Below are positions 26,588 to 37,367 of a stretch of DNA of 64,000 bases, piece by piece; the first letter of the stretch is position 1, and each line of letters opens with the position of its first letter. Location: assembly GCF_000688015.1 (NCBI RefSeq), contig NZ_JIAD01000001.1:1860001-1924000 (forward strand), in the 5' to 3' direction. Both the position numbers and the translations under genes were made by a program. Source of the DNA: Eubacterium sp. AB3007 (GTDB taxonomy: Bacteria; Bacillota; Clostridia; Peptostreptococcales; Anaerovoracaceae). The notes beneath the pieces are model-generated. The model saw only the letters and a list, made by a program, of their open reading frames with translations. It was not told where the DNA came from and did no database searches.

Positions 26588-27256
26588 ATGAAGGGATATT
26601 GGAAGAGAATCACAGCGTTGGCTTTGTGCCTGAGCGTGGCTTTGTGCCTGGGTGCCTGCCGAAAGGAGAAGGAGCCGGTGAAGACCACCGGGCCCTCCAA
26701 GGTGGTGGCGGAGGCGCTGGACGCGGCGCAGGAGGGGGACTTCGGCACCGTGGTGGATGTGCTGGATCCGGACAGCGGAGAGCTGGGCGACCTGAAGGGG
26801 ATGCTGGGACCCAATGGCACGGAGCTGACGGAGGAGCAGCAGGTGGTGTTCGACAAGTTCGCCCTGATGCTCCGGGATTTTGACTATGAGATCACCGGTG
26901 AGCGGGTGGATGGCGACACGGCGGAAGTGGATGTGGCCATCACCACGTACGACTATCAGGGCATGCTGAAGAAGATCCTGAGCAAGATGTCCGGCAAGGC
27001 CATCAGCATGGCCATGTCTTATGACAGCAAGGATGCACTGGTGGAGGACCTGAAGGAAGACTTTGTCGAGCGGCTGGGGCCGGCTCTGGACAAAGCAAAG
27101 AAACAGGGGAAGGACAAGAGGACAGACGTGACGGTATCGCTGACAAAGGACGGAGATACCTGGAAGATCGATGAGCTGAACGATTCCACGGTGAACGCGC
27201 TGACCGGCGGCCTCATGTACGAGGTGGCAGGACTGGCGGATCTGCTGAATCTGTAA
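26588..27256 (+). CDS. Secreted lipoprotein, DUF4878/DUF5105-like
   Basis: 222 residues with a signal peptide and lipobox CLGAC (Cys ~24). The rest is a soluble alpha/beta domain with EVDVAITTYDYQGML and DTWKIDELND at the end, as in small NTF2-like lipoproteins of Firmicutes. AGGAGAAATC precedes the ATG, 16 nt after the phosphorylase stop. The signal peptide uses two GCTTTGTGC words 18 nt apart. Function unknown. Confidence 0.7.
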   Translation: MKGYWKRITALALCLSVALCLGACRKEKEPVKTTGPSKVVAEALDAAQEGDFGTVVDVLDPDSGELGDLKGMLGPNGTELTEEQQVVFDKFALMLRDFDYEITGERVDGDTAEVDVAITTYDYQGMLKKILSKMSGKAISMAMSYDSKDALVEDLKEDFVERLGPALDKAKKQGKDKRTDVTVSLTKDGDTWKIDELNDSTVNALTGGLMYEVAGLADLLNL

Positions 27257-27317
27257 AGAAAAGAGAGTGGGGAGGCGCCCGGGCAAGGGCCTCGTCCAGG
27301 GAAAGGCAGGGGGAAAC

Positions 27318-28145
27318 ATGGCTGCAAAGAAACACAACGCAACACGATGGGTCATGGTGCTTGACCCGAATCGATTTGATATCTACGGGGCGTATCTGGA
27401 AGCGCGGAATTTCTCCGTGACGCTGCCGCAGGCGCAGGAGATGGGACGGGACGATATCGTCTACATCGCAGTGCTGGGCGGCGAGGGACTGCTTCGGTAC
27501 AAGTGTCTGGTCACCGCGGTCCACACACAGGAGAGCGAGGTGGACCTGGAGTTTCTGTACCGGTATGACAGGGTGGAGATCAGCCTGAAGGAGCTGGTAG
27601 AGGCGGGGCTTCCCAGGGGGAAGGCGTTGTCCCGGATCTCCGGCAAGGTGCAGAACACCGTGGAGCGCTGGGAGTCGGTGGACAAAACCATGGCCAGTGT
27701 CAGCGGGCAGGTGGCACCGGATCTTCCCAGGGACCACTGGTCGCTGGATCGGCCGGCGCTGTTGGAGTACGGCTGGGAAATCACGACCGATCGCTGTGTG
27801 ACGCTCTACACCGAGGAGTCCTTCCTGCTGGAGGAGGATGCGCTGATGCCGGAAGAGGTGGAGCCTTTCTTTGGGGTGAAGGAACAGAATTACGGAGTGA
27901 TCCGGCAGATCTGGATCCTTTGCGAGGATCAGCTCTATAGCGCGGAGATAGCCCGTGAGAAGAAGCGCGCCCGTATCACCTGGGGGGAGGAACTGGCGGT
28001 GGCGCTGGCTGAACGTTATAACGAGTTCGGCCCCTGTGAGAACGCCAAATTCTATATCATGCCACGGCCCATGCTGGAGCACATCCTCGGCGGGAGGCCG
28101 CTGCCGAATGAGGATGTATACTATATGGTGATCGACGGGGAGTGA
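27318..28145 (+). CDS. Hypothetical protein with EVE/PUA-like N-terminal domain
   Basis: 275 residues. The N-terminal ~90 residues (RWVMVLDPNRFDIYGAYLEA, then GRDDIVYIAVLGGEGLLRY) follow the pattern of EVE/PUA-like modified-nucleotide readers: a WxV-like opening strand, then a GDxVY-type turn. The remaining 180 residues are unfamiliar. GGGGGAAAC before the ATG at 27318 sets the start. The domain call is tentative. Confidence 0.5.
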   Translation: MAAKKHNATRWVMVLDPNRFDIYGAYLEARNFSVTLPQAQEMGRDDIVYIAVLGGEGLLRYKCLVTAVHTQESEVDLEFLYRYDRVEISLKELVEAGLPRGKALSRISGKVQNTVERWESVDKTMASVSGQVAPDLPRDHWSLDRPALLEYGWEITTDRCVTLYTEESFLLEEDALMPEEVEPFFGVKEQNYGVIRQIWILCEDQLYSAEIAREKKRARITWGEELAVALAERYNEFGPCENAKFYIMPRPMLEHILGGRPLPNEDVYYMVIDGE

Positions 28146-28167
28146 CCGCCGGGGTCTGTTTCGGCAC

Positions 28168-28192
28168 AAAAAAAAGAATGATCACCATTCTT
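28168..28192 (-). terminator. Terminator of the minus-strand RNA
   Basis: On the minus strand AAGAATG-GTGAT-CATTCTT is followed by eight T residues. The stem could also end transcription of the rightward gene finishing at 28145, but the T-run favours leftward reading. Confidence 0.8.
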
Positions 28193-28518
28193 ATTGAACA
28201 AAAAAGGGAAGTACCGACATGTTCTGATTTTGTCCAAAGCCTTATATGTGAACCCCTCACTACTTCCGAGGGGGAATACCTTCCACTTTGACACAAATCC
28301 TTGACTTCTACGATAGCCTGGACCAGACAACACATCGGTACTTCATCTTATTCCGTTTTCTCTCTTCACAGTCTTAGGACTCACCCTCCTTCTCTCTCCA
28401 CATCCTCTCGGATGTAGCTTATTCGCAAGCGATCTCTAAACTCATATACCTTCATCTATGTTCGCCCTGATGTCAATGGATCTGCATCATGTGGCGCTGT
28501 TTACTCTATCGCTTTATC
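28168..28518 (-). ncRNA. Candidate ~350-nt structured non-coding RNA of unknown class
   Basis: A near-consensus promoter and a strong terminator bracket about 350 nt on the minus strand with no credible protein frame. Visible structure includes ACATCC-GAGA-GGATGT, a GNRA hairpin (28400-28415), a CCCCTC/GAGGGG hairpin (28253-28273) and a 9-bp long-range helix joining 28209-28217 to 28335-28343. I looked for the conserved cores of RNase P, tmRNA, SRP and 6S RNA and found none. The RNA strand is purine-rich. Confidence 0.6.
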
Positions 28519-28525
28519 TGGCTAA

Positions 28526-28554
28526 ATAATACATCGAATTTTCAGAAAAGTCAA
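28526..28554 (-). promoter_or_regulatory. Promoter of the minus-strand RNA
   Basis: TTGACT (28554-28549), a 17-nt spacer and TATTAT (28531-28526) on the minus strand, one of the best promoters in the window. Confidence 0.75.
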
Positions 28555-28623
28555 GCGTTTTTCGGCAGATATATTGTATACTTTCGATGGCGCAGCAAAA
28601 GCTTTGTGCCCGCCGCCGTATGA

Positions 28624-28652
28624 TTGACGTTGCTTCAGATTCCAACTATAAT
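28624..28652 (+). promoter_or_regulatory. Promoter of the YkvI-like transporter gene
   Basis: TTGACG (28624-28629), a 17-nt spacer and TATAAT (28647-28652) lie 33 nt ahead of the TTG start. Confidence 0.75.
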
Positions 28653-28684
28653 GAAAATAAGGCTTGTATTGAAGGAGGAAGGCT

Positions 28685-29872
28685 TTGGCTGAGAGAGAAA
28701 GAGAAGAAGGGTCGGCGGTGCGTACCCTGCGGTTCGCGGGCGCATTCACCGCTTGGGTCATCGGCAGCGGGTTTGCAACGGGTCAGGAGATCCTGCAATT
28801 CGTCACCAGCTATGGATACCAGAGTTTCCTGGTGTTGCTGGTGCTGCTGATCGGCTTCACGGTCATGGGGTTTACCCTGACCACCGTGGCGTTTGACCAC
28901 CGGGCCATTACGACTGAATGCGTTGGGGCGCCGGATGCCGGGACTACCCAGGGCGGCCAGGCGCGTGGGGCTGCCTTCCGCCACTACCATTACTTCTGTG
29001 GTAGGCGGCTGGGAGCGGCTTACAACTGGGTCGTGCCTTGCGTGCAGGTGATCCCATTCAGCATCCTGCTTTCCGGAGCCGGGGCGACGCTGGAGGAGTA
29101 TTATGGTCTTCCACACACTGCCGGCGTGCTGATCATGGCGGCGCTGGTGCTGCTCACGTACTTCGGGGGGTTTGAGAGGCTCACCAGCGTGGTGGCATTG
29201 ATCGGTCCGGTGATCATCTTGTTCACGCTGGTGGTGGGTACGGTGACCATCCTGCGGGACTATGGGAACTTTGGCGATGTGGCGCAGTGGCAGGGGGCGC
29301 TAGCCGGGAAACAGAACACCAACTGGTGGCTTGCCAGCGCGATCCTCTACGTGTCCCTGAACTTTGTGTGCGGCAGTGTGTACTACACGGAGCTGGGAAT
29401 GTCGGCCCGGTCCCGGCGCGAAGTATACCTGGGTACAGGCCTGGGGGTGCTGGCCCTGGTAGCCATCGTCGCCATCACCAGTACGGCGATCCTGCTGAAT
29501 GCGGGAAACGTGGCAGCGCTGGATATTCCTACGCTCTACCTCGCCGTGCGGATCTCGCCGGTGCTTGGTGCGTTCTTCTCCGTGACGCTGGCGCTGGGGA
29601 TCTACTCCTCCGCGGCGACAGCACTCTTTGTCATCGTGAAGACGGTGTCCGGCAATGTAGCTGTGGTTGCTGCCCACAGGAACCTGACTGCGGTGATCGC
29701 CACCGTCATTGCGACCACCATCGGGATCTTCAACTTCGGCAACCTTATCAGCGTATTCTATCCGCTGATGGGACTCATGGGGATCGTGTTTACTGCCTGC
29801 GTGTTCTGGCGCTGTGCACAAAGCCTTGCTTGCGCGGCCGGCCGCCACGGGTTGCCTGAAATTCCCCGTTGA
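28685..29872 (+). CDS. YkvI-type multi-helix membrane transporter
   Basis: 395 residues with about ten helices. It starts at TTG (GGAGG upstream). GAFTAWVIGSGFATGQEILQF at the N-terminus is the hallmark glycine-rich helix of LeuT-fold/YkvI membrane proteins, and SGAGATLEEYYGLP after the third helix is typical of YkvI. The segment around residues 75-100 (HRAITTECVGAPDAGTTQGG) looks unlike the family, and a compensated frameshift there is possible. Substrate is unknown. It sits alone with its own promoter, divergent from the candidate ncRNA. Confidence 0.7.
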   Translation: MAEREREEGSAVRTLRFAGAFTAWVIGSGFATGQEILQFVTSYGYQSFLVLLVLLIGFTVMGFTLTTVAFDHRAITTECVGAPDAGTTQGGQARGAAFRHYHYFCGRRLGAAYNWVVPCVQVIPFSILLSGAGATLEEYYGLPHTAGVLIMAALVLLTYFGGFERLTSVVALIGPVIILFTLVVGTVTILRDYGNFGDVAQWQGALAGKQNTNWWLASAILYVSLNFVCGSVYYTELGMSARSRREVYLGTGLGVLALVAIVAITSTAILLNAGNVAALDIPTLYLAVRISPVLGAFFSVTLALGIYSSAATALFVIVKTVSGNVAVVAAHRNLTAVIATVIATTIGIFNFGNLISVFYPLMGLMGIVFTACVFWRCAQSLACAAGRHGLPEIPR

Positions 29873-29897
29873 ATCCGAAACTGATCAGGTGTATACT
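29869..29897 (+). promoter_or_regulatory. Promoter of the riboswitch leader
   Basis: TTGAAT (29869-29874), 17 nt and TATACT (29892-29897). It overlaps the end of the transporter gene and would start an RNA about 30 nt before the cobalamin aptamer. Confidence 0.6.
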
Positions 29898-29929
29898 GGA
29901 TATGTAGTTGAATAGTCATGCTCTATCAT

Positions 29930-30115
29930 GGCCTCGCAGGCGTATGGCGGCGGGGCTGAGGGAACCGGGTGGGAATCCCGGGCATATCACGGTGCTGTGA
30001 GTATAGGAGTCGCTTCCCATGGCGAAAGCCGGTCATTGGGGAAACCTGAGAAGGCGGGAGGCGGTGTGGGCTGAGGAAGGCCCGGCTGTACGAGCCAGAA
30101 GACCTATGATGGGAG
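29930..30115 (+). ncRNA. Cobalamin riboswitch
   Basis: The B12-box core AGCCAGAAGACCTATGAT lies at 30093-30110. Upstream are GGGAACCGGGTGGGAATCCC-type elements and ATCACGGTGCTGTGA, matching the conserved GGTGAAAATCC and CACTGTGA parts of the cobalamin aptamer. A terminator hairpin follows at 30146-30172, so control by transcription termination is likely. Boundaries are approximate. Confidence 0.85.
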
Positions 30116-30145
30116 ATGGGTTTGAAAGATACGAGAAATAACGGT

Positions 30146-30172
30146 CGTAGCAGTGTTGCTGCGGCTTTTTTT
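30146..30172 (+). terminator. Riboswitch expression-platform terminator
   Basis: CGTAGC and GCTGCG pair across AGTGTT, followed by GC and seven T residues, 45 nt before the start of the controlled gene. Confidence 0.7.
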
Positions 30173-30216
30173 CATTCTCTCGGAGGTAGAGCGGTGAAGG
30201 TAAGAAAGGAGTCCCA

Positions 30217-30507
30217 ATGAACGTTAACTGGTTTAAGAATCCCGACAATGTAGTCTATGCCACCTGCGAGCAGTTTGCCGACAACTTTGGGAAGGAGACA
30301 GGCATCCCCGACCTGAAGAAGAAACTGGAGGCTTTTCATAATGACCCGGAGGCTACCGAGGAGAACCTGAAGGGCATGAAACGCACCTACCTGAAGCTGC
30401 TGGTCCCAAACAAGGTGTTCGACGAGAAGATCGACATGGGAGACAGCGTGTGGGTGTACATGGGAGAGAACTACGAGGCGTACTGCATCTACTGGCCGGA
30501 GGAGTAA
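30217..30507 (+). CDS. Orphan 96-residue protein under cobalamin riboswitch control
   Basis: A soluble acidic protein (VNWFKNPDNVVYATCEQFAD, then FDEKIDMGDSVWVYMGENYE) of unknown family, without signal peptide, membrane helix or metal motif beyond two scattered Cys. AAGGAG precedes the ATG. It is the only gene between the riboswitch and the next intergenic repeats. B12 riboswitches normally control B12 synthesis, transport or B12-independent isoenzymes, so a link to cobalamin is inferred from position only. Confidence 0.7.
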   Translation: MNVNWFKNPDNVVYATCEQFADNFGKETGIPDLKKKLEAFHNDPEATEENLKGMKRTYLKLLVPNKVFDEKIDMGDSVWVYMGENYEAYCIYWPEE

Positions 30508-30940
30508 GGCGTGATGTGAAAACGCGTCAGAAGTTTTGTCACGCCTGGAATTTCCTTCGTTTTGTTGGGGTGGTCCATTCTGAAGGAATGGCAAAAAAAT
30601 ATTCTTTGGAAGAAAAATCCTAATATTTGGAATATCCGAGCGGTTGGATTCCTTCAGATTACCTGAAACAAGCCATCTGAAGGAATATTTTTTTTGCTTT
30701 CCTTCAGAATACCCGAATTGAATTCTCCCAAGGAAAATGTTGAAGTGTGAGAAGGCAAGGGTTTGTTTTCTATCCACCGGTTTCCAGGAGAGGACTGCAG
30801 TCGGGTGGATTAGACTTGTCTACACTCTGGAACTGCCTCATTTTGAGACAGCACCTTTTTCGTGGAGGAAATCTACTTGCTGATATAGACTTTGCAGACC
30901 AGATTTGATACAATAAACGAATAGACTATAAGTAAACGAG
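30508..30940. other. 430-bp intergenic region with dispersed repeats ahead of ilvB
   Basis: I see no gene. Four TTCTGAAGGAA-type words lie at 30577-30712 in both orientations. The 200 nt next to ilvB show no T-box or leader peptide that I can recognise, and the promoter there is weak (TACAAT near 30909). Confidence 0.5.
30577..30712. repeat. TTCTGAAGGAA intergenic repeat cluster, copy 2
   Basis: ATTCTGAAGGAATGGCAAAA at 30577 matches the 12091 copy. ATCTGAAGGAATATT lies at 30674, and reverse copies ATTCCTTCAGAT and TTCCTTCAGAAT at about 30648 and 30700. The forward and reverse copies can pair into hairpins. Confidence 0.6.
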
Positions 30941-32575
30941 GTGAGTATATTGACTGGTGCAGAAGCTATGGTGAAATGCCTGGAGGCAGAAGGGATCACC
31001 ACCATCTACGGGTATCCGGGAGTGGCGATCGCGCCGTTCTACGACGGGCTCTATGATTCTTCGATCGAGCATGTACTGGTTAGGGAAGAACAGTCAGCGG
31101 GACACGCGGCCAGCGGATGGGCCAGGGTCTCCCGCAAGCCGGCGGTCTGTGTGACGACATCCGGTCCCGGGGCGACCAACCTGATCACGGCTCTGGCCAC
31201 CTGCTATGCGGACAGTATTCCGGTGGTAGCCATCACGGGACAGGTTTCCAGCGATCTTCTGGGAAGGGATGTGTTCCAGGAAGCCGATATCACAGGCGCT
31301 ACGGAGTCTTTCACCAAGTACCGTTACCTGGTGAAGAACGTGAACGACATCCCGCGTATCTTTAAGGAGGCATTCTATATCGCCTCCACTGGCAGGAAGG
31401 GACCAGTGCTGATCGATGTGCCCATCGACATCCAGATGGCGCCCCTGAAGAGGGAGTTCAACTACGAGGAGATCGAGGTGAGTATCCGCGGGTACAAGCC
31501 CCCCGGAAACAAGGGCAACAAACAGCAGATGCGGAAGGTCATCGCGGCCATCAACAAAGCCACCCGTCCACTGCTTTGTGCAGGAGGCGGCGTCATCCTG
31601 GGGGATGGCGAGGAGCAGGTGAGGGCTTTCTGTGAGAAATACAGCATCCCGCTGGTGCACACCATGATGGGGATGGGCGTGATGCCGAAGAAGCATCCGC
31701 TCTATTTCGGCATGCTGGGAAACAACGGCAAGCCATACGCGAACAAGGCGGTGGTAAACAGCGACCTGCTGATCATCGTGGGGGCGCGTATTGCGGATCG
31801 GGCAGTGGCCAAGCCCGGTAATCTGGAGCGCCAGGCGAAGATCATCCACATCGACATCGATACGGCGGAGATCGGCAAGCGGCTGGGTCCCACCATTCCT
31901 CTGGTGGGCGACGTGAAGGACATCTTCAACCAGCTGGCAGAGGAGGATATCCACATCGACACCCGGGAGTGGCTGGGGGAGTTGAACTCCATCAAACACG
32001 GTACGGTGGACACCCGCGTGTTCAGCGACAAGCTAGTGAACCCCAACTATCTGGTACAGGAACTGTCCGGTCGGATGGAGGAGGACGCTATCTATGTGGC
32101 GGATGTGGGACAGAACCAGCTCTGGTCGGCGGATAATTATGTCATGAAGAGCGGTCGGTTCCTGACCACCGGCGGCATGGGAACCATGGGGTATTCCATT
32201 CCCGCGGCCATCGGTGCCAAGATGTGCCAGCCGGACAAGCAGGTTGTTGCGGTCTGTGGCGATGGAGCCTTCCAGATGGCCATGAACGAACTGGCGACGG
32301 CCAGGGTCAACAACGTGCCGCTGAAGGTGGTCATCGTGAGGAACCGCGTACTGGGGCTGGTGCGTGAGTATCAGATGAACACCTACAAGGCTCGGTATGA
32401 GGGAATCTCACTGTACGATCTGCCGTACTACGATAAGATCGCAGAGGCTTACGGCATGGAATACTTGCATATCGAAAATAACGATGAGGTCATCCCGACC
32501 ATCGAGAAGTTCCTCGCCATGGAGGAACCCTGTCTGATGGTGGTGGAAGTGGCGGATGATAACAACGTGAAATAG
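30941..32575 (+). CDS. ilvB: Acetolactate synthase large subunit
   Basis: It condenses two pyruvates, or pyruvate and 2-oxobutyrate, in branched-chain amino acid synthesis, using thiamine diphosphate. It shows the catalytic Glu segment VREEQSAGHAASGWAR, TTSGPGATNL, the FAD-type central domain (VGARIADRAV) and the TPP motif GDGAFQMAMNELATARVNN. GTG at 30941 gives 544 residues. A TTG at 30950 has the better ribosome site (GAGGTG, 6-nt spacing) and may be the real start. ilvN follows 10 nt later. Confidence 0.93.
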   Translation: MSILTGAEAMVKCLEAEGITTIYGYPGVAIAPFYDGLYDSSIEHVLVREEQSAGHAASGWARVSRKPAVCVTTSGPGATNLITALATCYADSIPVVAITGQVSSDLLGRDVFQEADITGATESFTKYRYLVKNVNDIPRIFKEAFYIASTGRKGPVLIDVPIDIQMAPLKREFNYEEIEVSIRGYKPPGNKGNKQQMRKVIAAINKATRPLLCAGGGVILGDGEEQVRAFCEKYSIPLVHTMMGMGVMPKKHPLYFGMLGNNGKPYANKAVVNSDLLIIVGARIADRAVAKPGNLERQAKIIHIDIDTAEIGKRLGPTIPLVGDVKDIFNQLAEEDIHIDTREWLGELNSIKHGTVDTRVFSDKLVNPNYLVQELSGRMEEDAIYVADVGQNQLWSADNYVMKSGRFLTTGGMGTMGYSIPAAIGAKMCQPDKQVVAVCGDGAFQMAMNELATARVNNVPLKVVIVRNRVLGLVREYQMNTYKARYEGISLYDLPYYDKIAEAYGMEYLHIENNDEVIPTIEKFLAMEEPCLMVVEVADDNNVK

Positions 32576-32585
32576 GAGGTACGTA

Positions 32586-33059
32586 ATGAAAGGAATATTT
32601 TCTGTTCTGGTAGAGAACCAGGCCGGCGTACTCTCCCAGATCTCGGGGTTGTTCGCCCGGAGGGGCTTCAATATCGATTCTCTGGCGGTGGGAGAGACGG
32701 AGCACCACGATGTGTCCAGCATGACTATCGTATCCACCGGCAGCGAGCGCACCATCGACCAGATTGGCAAGCAGTTGAACAAGAAACTGGATGTCATCAA
32801 GGTCCGCAGGCTGGAGGAACTCCAGTGTGTCAGCCGGGAGATGATGCTGATCAAGGTGGGCTATACCGCCGCCAACCGCTCTTCGCTTGTGGAGCTCTGT
32901 CTGATCAACGATGCCAAGATCGTCCACATGAGTCCGCGGCACATGATGATTCAGATCACTGCAGAACCGGACGAGATTGAGAACTTTATTGAGCTGGTAC
33001 GGATGTACGGGATCAAGGAGATCCAGCGAACAGGCACGGTGGCCCTGAGCAAGGAATGA
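32586..33059 (+). CDS. ilvN: Acetolactate synthase small regulatory subunit
   Basis: 157 residues with an N-terminal ACT domain (FSVLVENQAGVLSQISGLFA) and the C-terminal ALS_ss domain. It binds the large subunit and usually confers valine feedback control. GGAGG precedes the ATG. Length is normal. Confidence 0.94.
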   Translation: MKGIFSVLVENQAGVLSQISGLFARRGFNIDSLAVGETEHHDVSSMTIVSTGSERTIDQIGKQLNKKLDVIKVRRLEELQCVSREMMLIKVGYTAANRSSLVELCLINDAKIVHMSPRHMMIQITAEPDEIENFIELVRMYGIKEIQRTGTVALSKE

Positions 33060-33087
33060 GAGACGCGAAGCAAGGCGAGAGACCATA

Positions 33088-33119
33088 CCCCGCAACACGA
33101 TCATGGGTTGCGGGGTTTT
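33088..33119 (+). terminator. Terminator of ilvBN
   Basis: CCCCGCAAC pairs with GTTGCGGGG across a 10-nt loop, followed by TTTTGTTG. Confidence 0.85.
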
Positions 33120-33222
33120 GTTGTGGGGTGGCATCTCGGCAGAAGGCCGAGCCCTTCTTTGTGAAGAGTTTCTGAACTCTTTATAAAACAGGAGAAAAAT
33201 GGTATCTTTGCGGGCGTTTGCG

Positions 33223-33231
33223 TGGTATAAT
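33223..33231 (+). promoter_or_regulatory. Extended -10 promoter of the CorC-secA-prfB run
   Basis: TGGTATAAT is an extended -10 element; the -35 region is poor. It lies 58 nt before the ATG at 33289. Confidence 0.6.
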
Positions 33232-33288
33232 CACTATGTATGGCTCTATTTTGAGCAATAGTATTTATATAAGGAGGACAAGCTGCCG

Positions 33289-34580
33289 ATGCAAGCCCAG
33301 GAATTGGGAAAATACATAGCAGCGATGGTGTTCTTTCTGATCTTATCGGCGTACTTCTCTGCCACGGAAACGGCATTCACCTCGGTGAACCGGATCCGCC
33401 TGAAGAACGCGGCCAATGACGGGGATCAGAAGGCGAAGCGGGTGCTGCGGCTGACGGATCGCTATGACGACCTGTTGTCCACGATCCTGGTAGGGAACAA
33501 CATCGCCAACATCGCCAACACGGCCATTGCCACGGTATTCTTTGTGAAGCTCTGCGGGGTTTACGGACCCACAGTTTCCACCGTGGTCATGACGCTGGTG
33601 GTGCTGATCTTCGGAGAGATCTCTCCGAAGAGCCTGGCCAAGGAATACCCGGAGAAGTTCGCAAACCTGTCGGCGCCTCTCATCGGAGGGTTGATGGCTC
33701 TCTTTGCGCCTATCAACTGGATCTTCAGCCAGTGGAAGAAGCTGCTAATGGTGATCTTCAAGGTGAACTCTGACAAGGGCATCACAGAGGAGGAGATCAA
33801 GACCATGGTGGAAGAGGCGGAGACGGAAGGGAACATCCTCTCTGAACAGAGCGAGCTGATCCAGAACGCCATTGAGTTCAACGACCTGGAGGCCTGGGAC
33901 GTGTTGACCCCTCGGGTGGATATCCAGGCCATCGACATTGAGGATTCGGAAGAGGAAGTGGGGGCTTTGTTCAAGGACACCGGGTTCTCCCGGATGCCCG
34001 TCTACGAGGACGACCTGGACAAGATCCTGGGCGTTTTGAACCAGAAGGACTTCCACAACTTCATCGTAGGTACGGAGAAGACCATATCAGACTACGTCAA
34101 GCCAGTCGTCTTTGTGGCCGGCTCCATGAAATGCGCCGACCTGCTTCGGAAGATGCAGGCGAAGAAGTCCCAGATCGCCATCGTGGTAGATGAGTACGGC
34201 GGGACCGAGGGTCTAGTGACCATGGAGGACATCATTGAGGAACTGGTAGGCGAGATCTACGACGAACACGATGAGGTGGAATCCGATGAGATCACCAGGC
34301 TGCAAGACGGCAGCTACCGGATCCTGGGCCATACCAATGTAGAGAAGATGTTTGATTTCTTTGATGAGGAGATCGAGATGGATGCCACGACGGTGAACGG
34401 CTGGGTGGTGCGTGAGCTGGATCGTCTGCCCAAGGCGGGAGACGCTTTCGCCTATGATGATGGCGGGCAGATCTACCACGTGAAGGTCACCAAGGCAGAT
34501 AACCGAAAGGCATTGGAAATCAATTTGAAGGTAGAAGAGAAACAGGAAGAGGAGACAGAGGAAAGGGGTAGATCATCGAA

Positions 34581-34584
<4 letters not shown>
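33289..34584 (+). CDS. HlyC/CorC-family transporter (CNNM-CBS-CorC domains)
   Basis: 431 residues. An N-terminal DUF21/CNNM membrane domain (helices within ~10-160; [20 protein letters not shown]) is followed by a CBS pair (~200-320, [25 protein letters not shown]) and a C-terminal CorC_HlyC domain. Relatives act in magnesium/cobalt efflux. AAGGAGG lies 11 nt before the ATG. Its stop overlaps the secA start in ATGA. Confidence 0.9.

Positions 34585-37367
<2,783 letters not shown>

Noticed and set aside
28057..28335. Small minus-strand frames (70-92 codons) inside the candidate ncRNA
   Set aside because: They cross the terminator, have no ribosome site and show no protein-like composition.
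28900..29000. Frameshift error in the YkvI-like gene
   Set aside because: The segment looks unlike the family, but the frame is open on both sides and no single alternative frame restores a convincing match.
30740..30940. T-box or leader-peptide attenuator for ilvBN
   Set aside because: No T-box core, no run of Leu/Ile/Val codons and no terminator/antiterminator pair was found.
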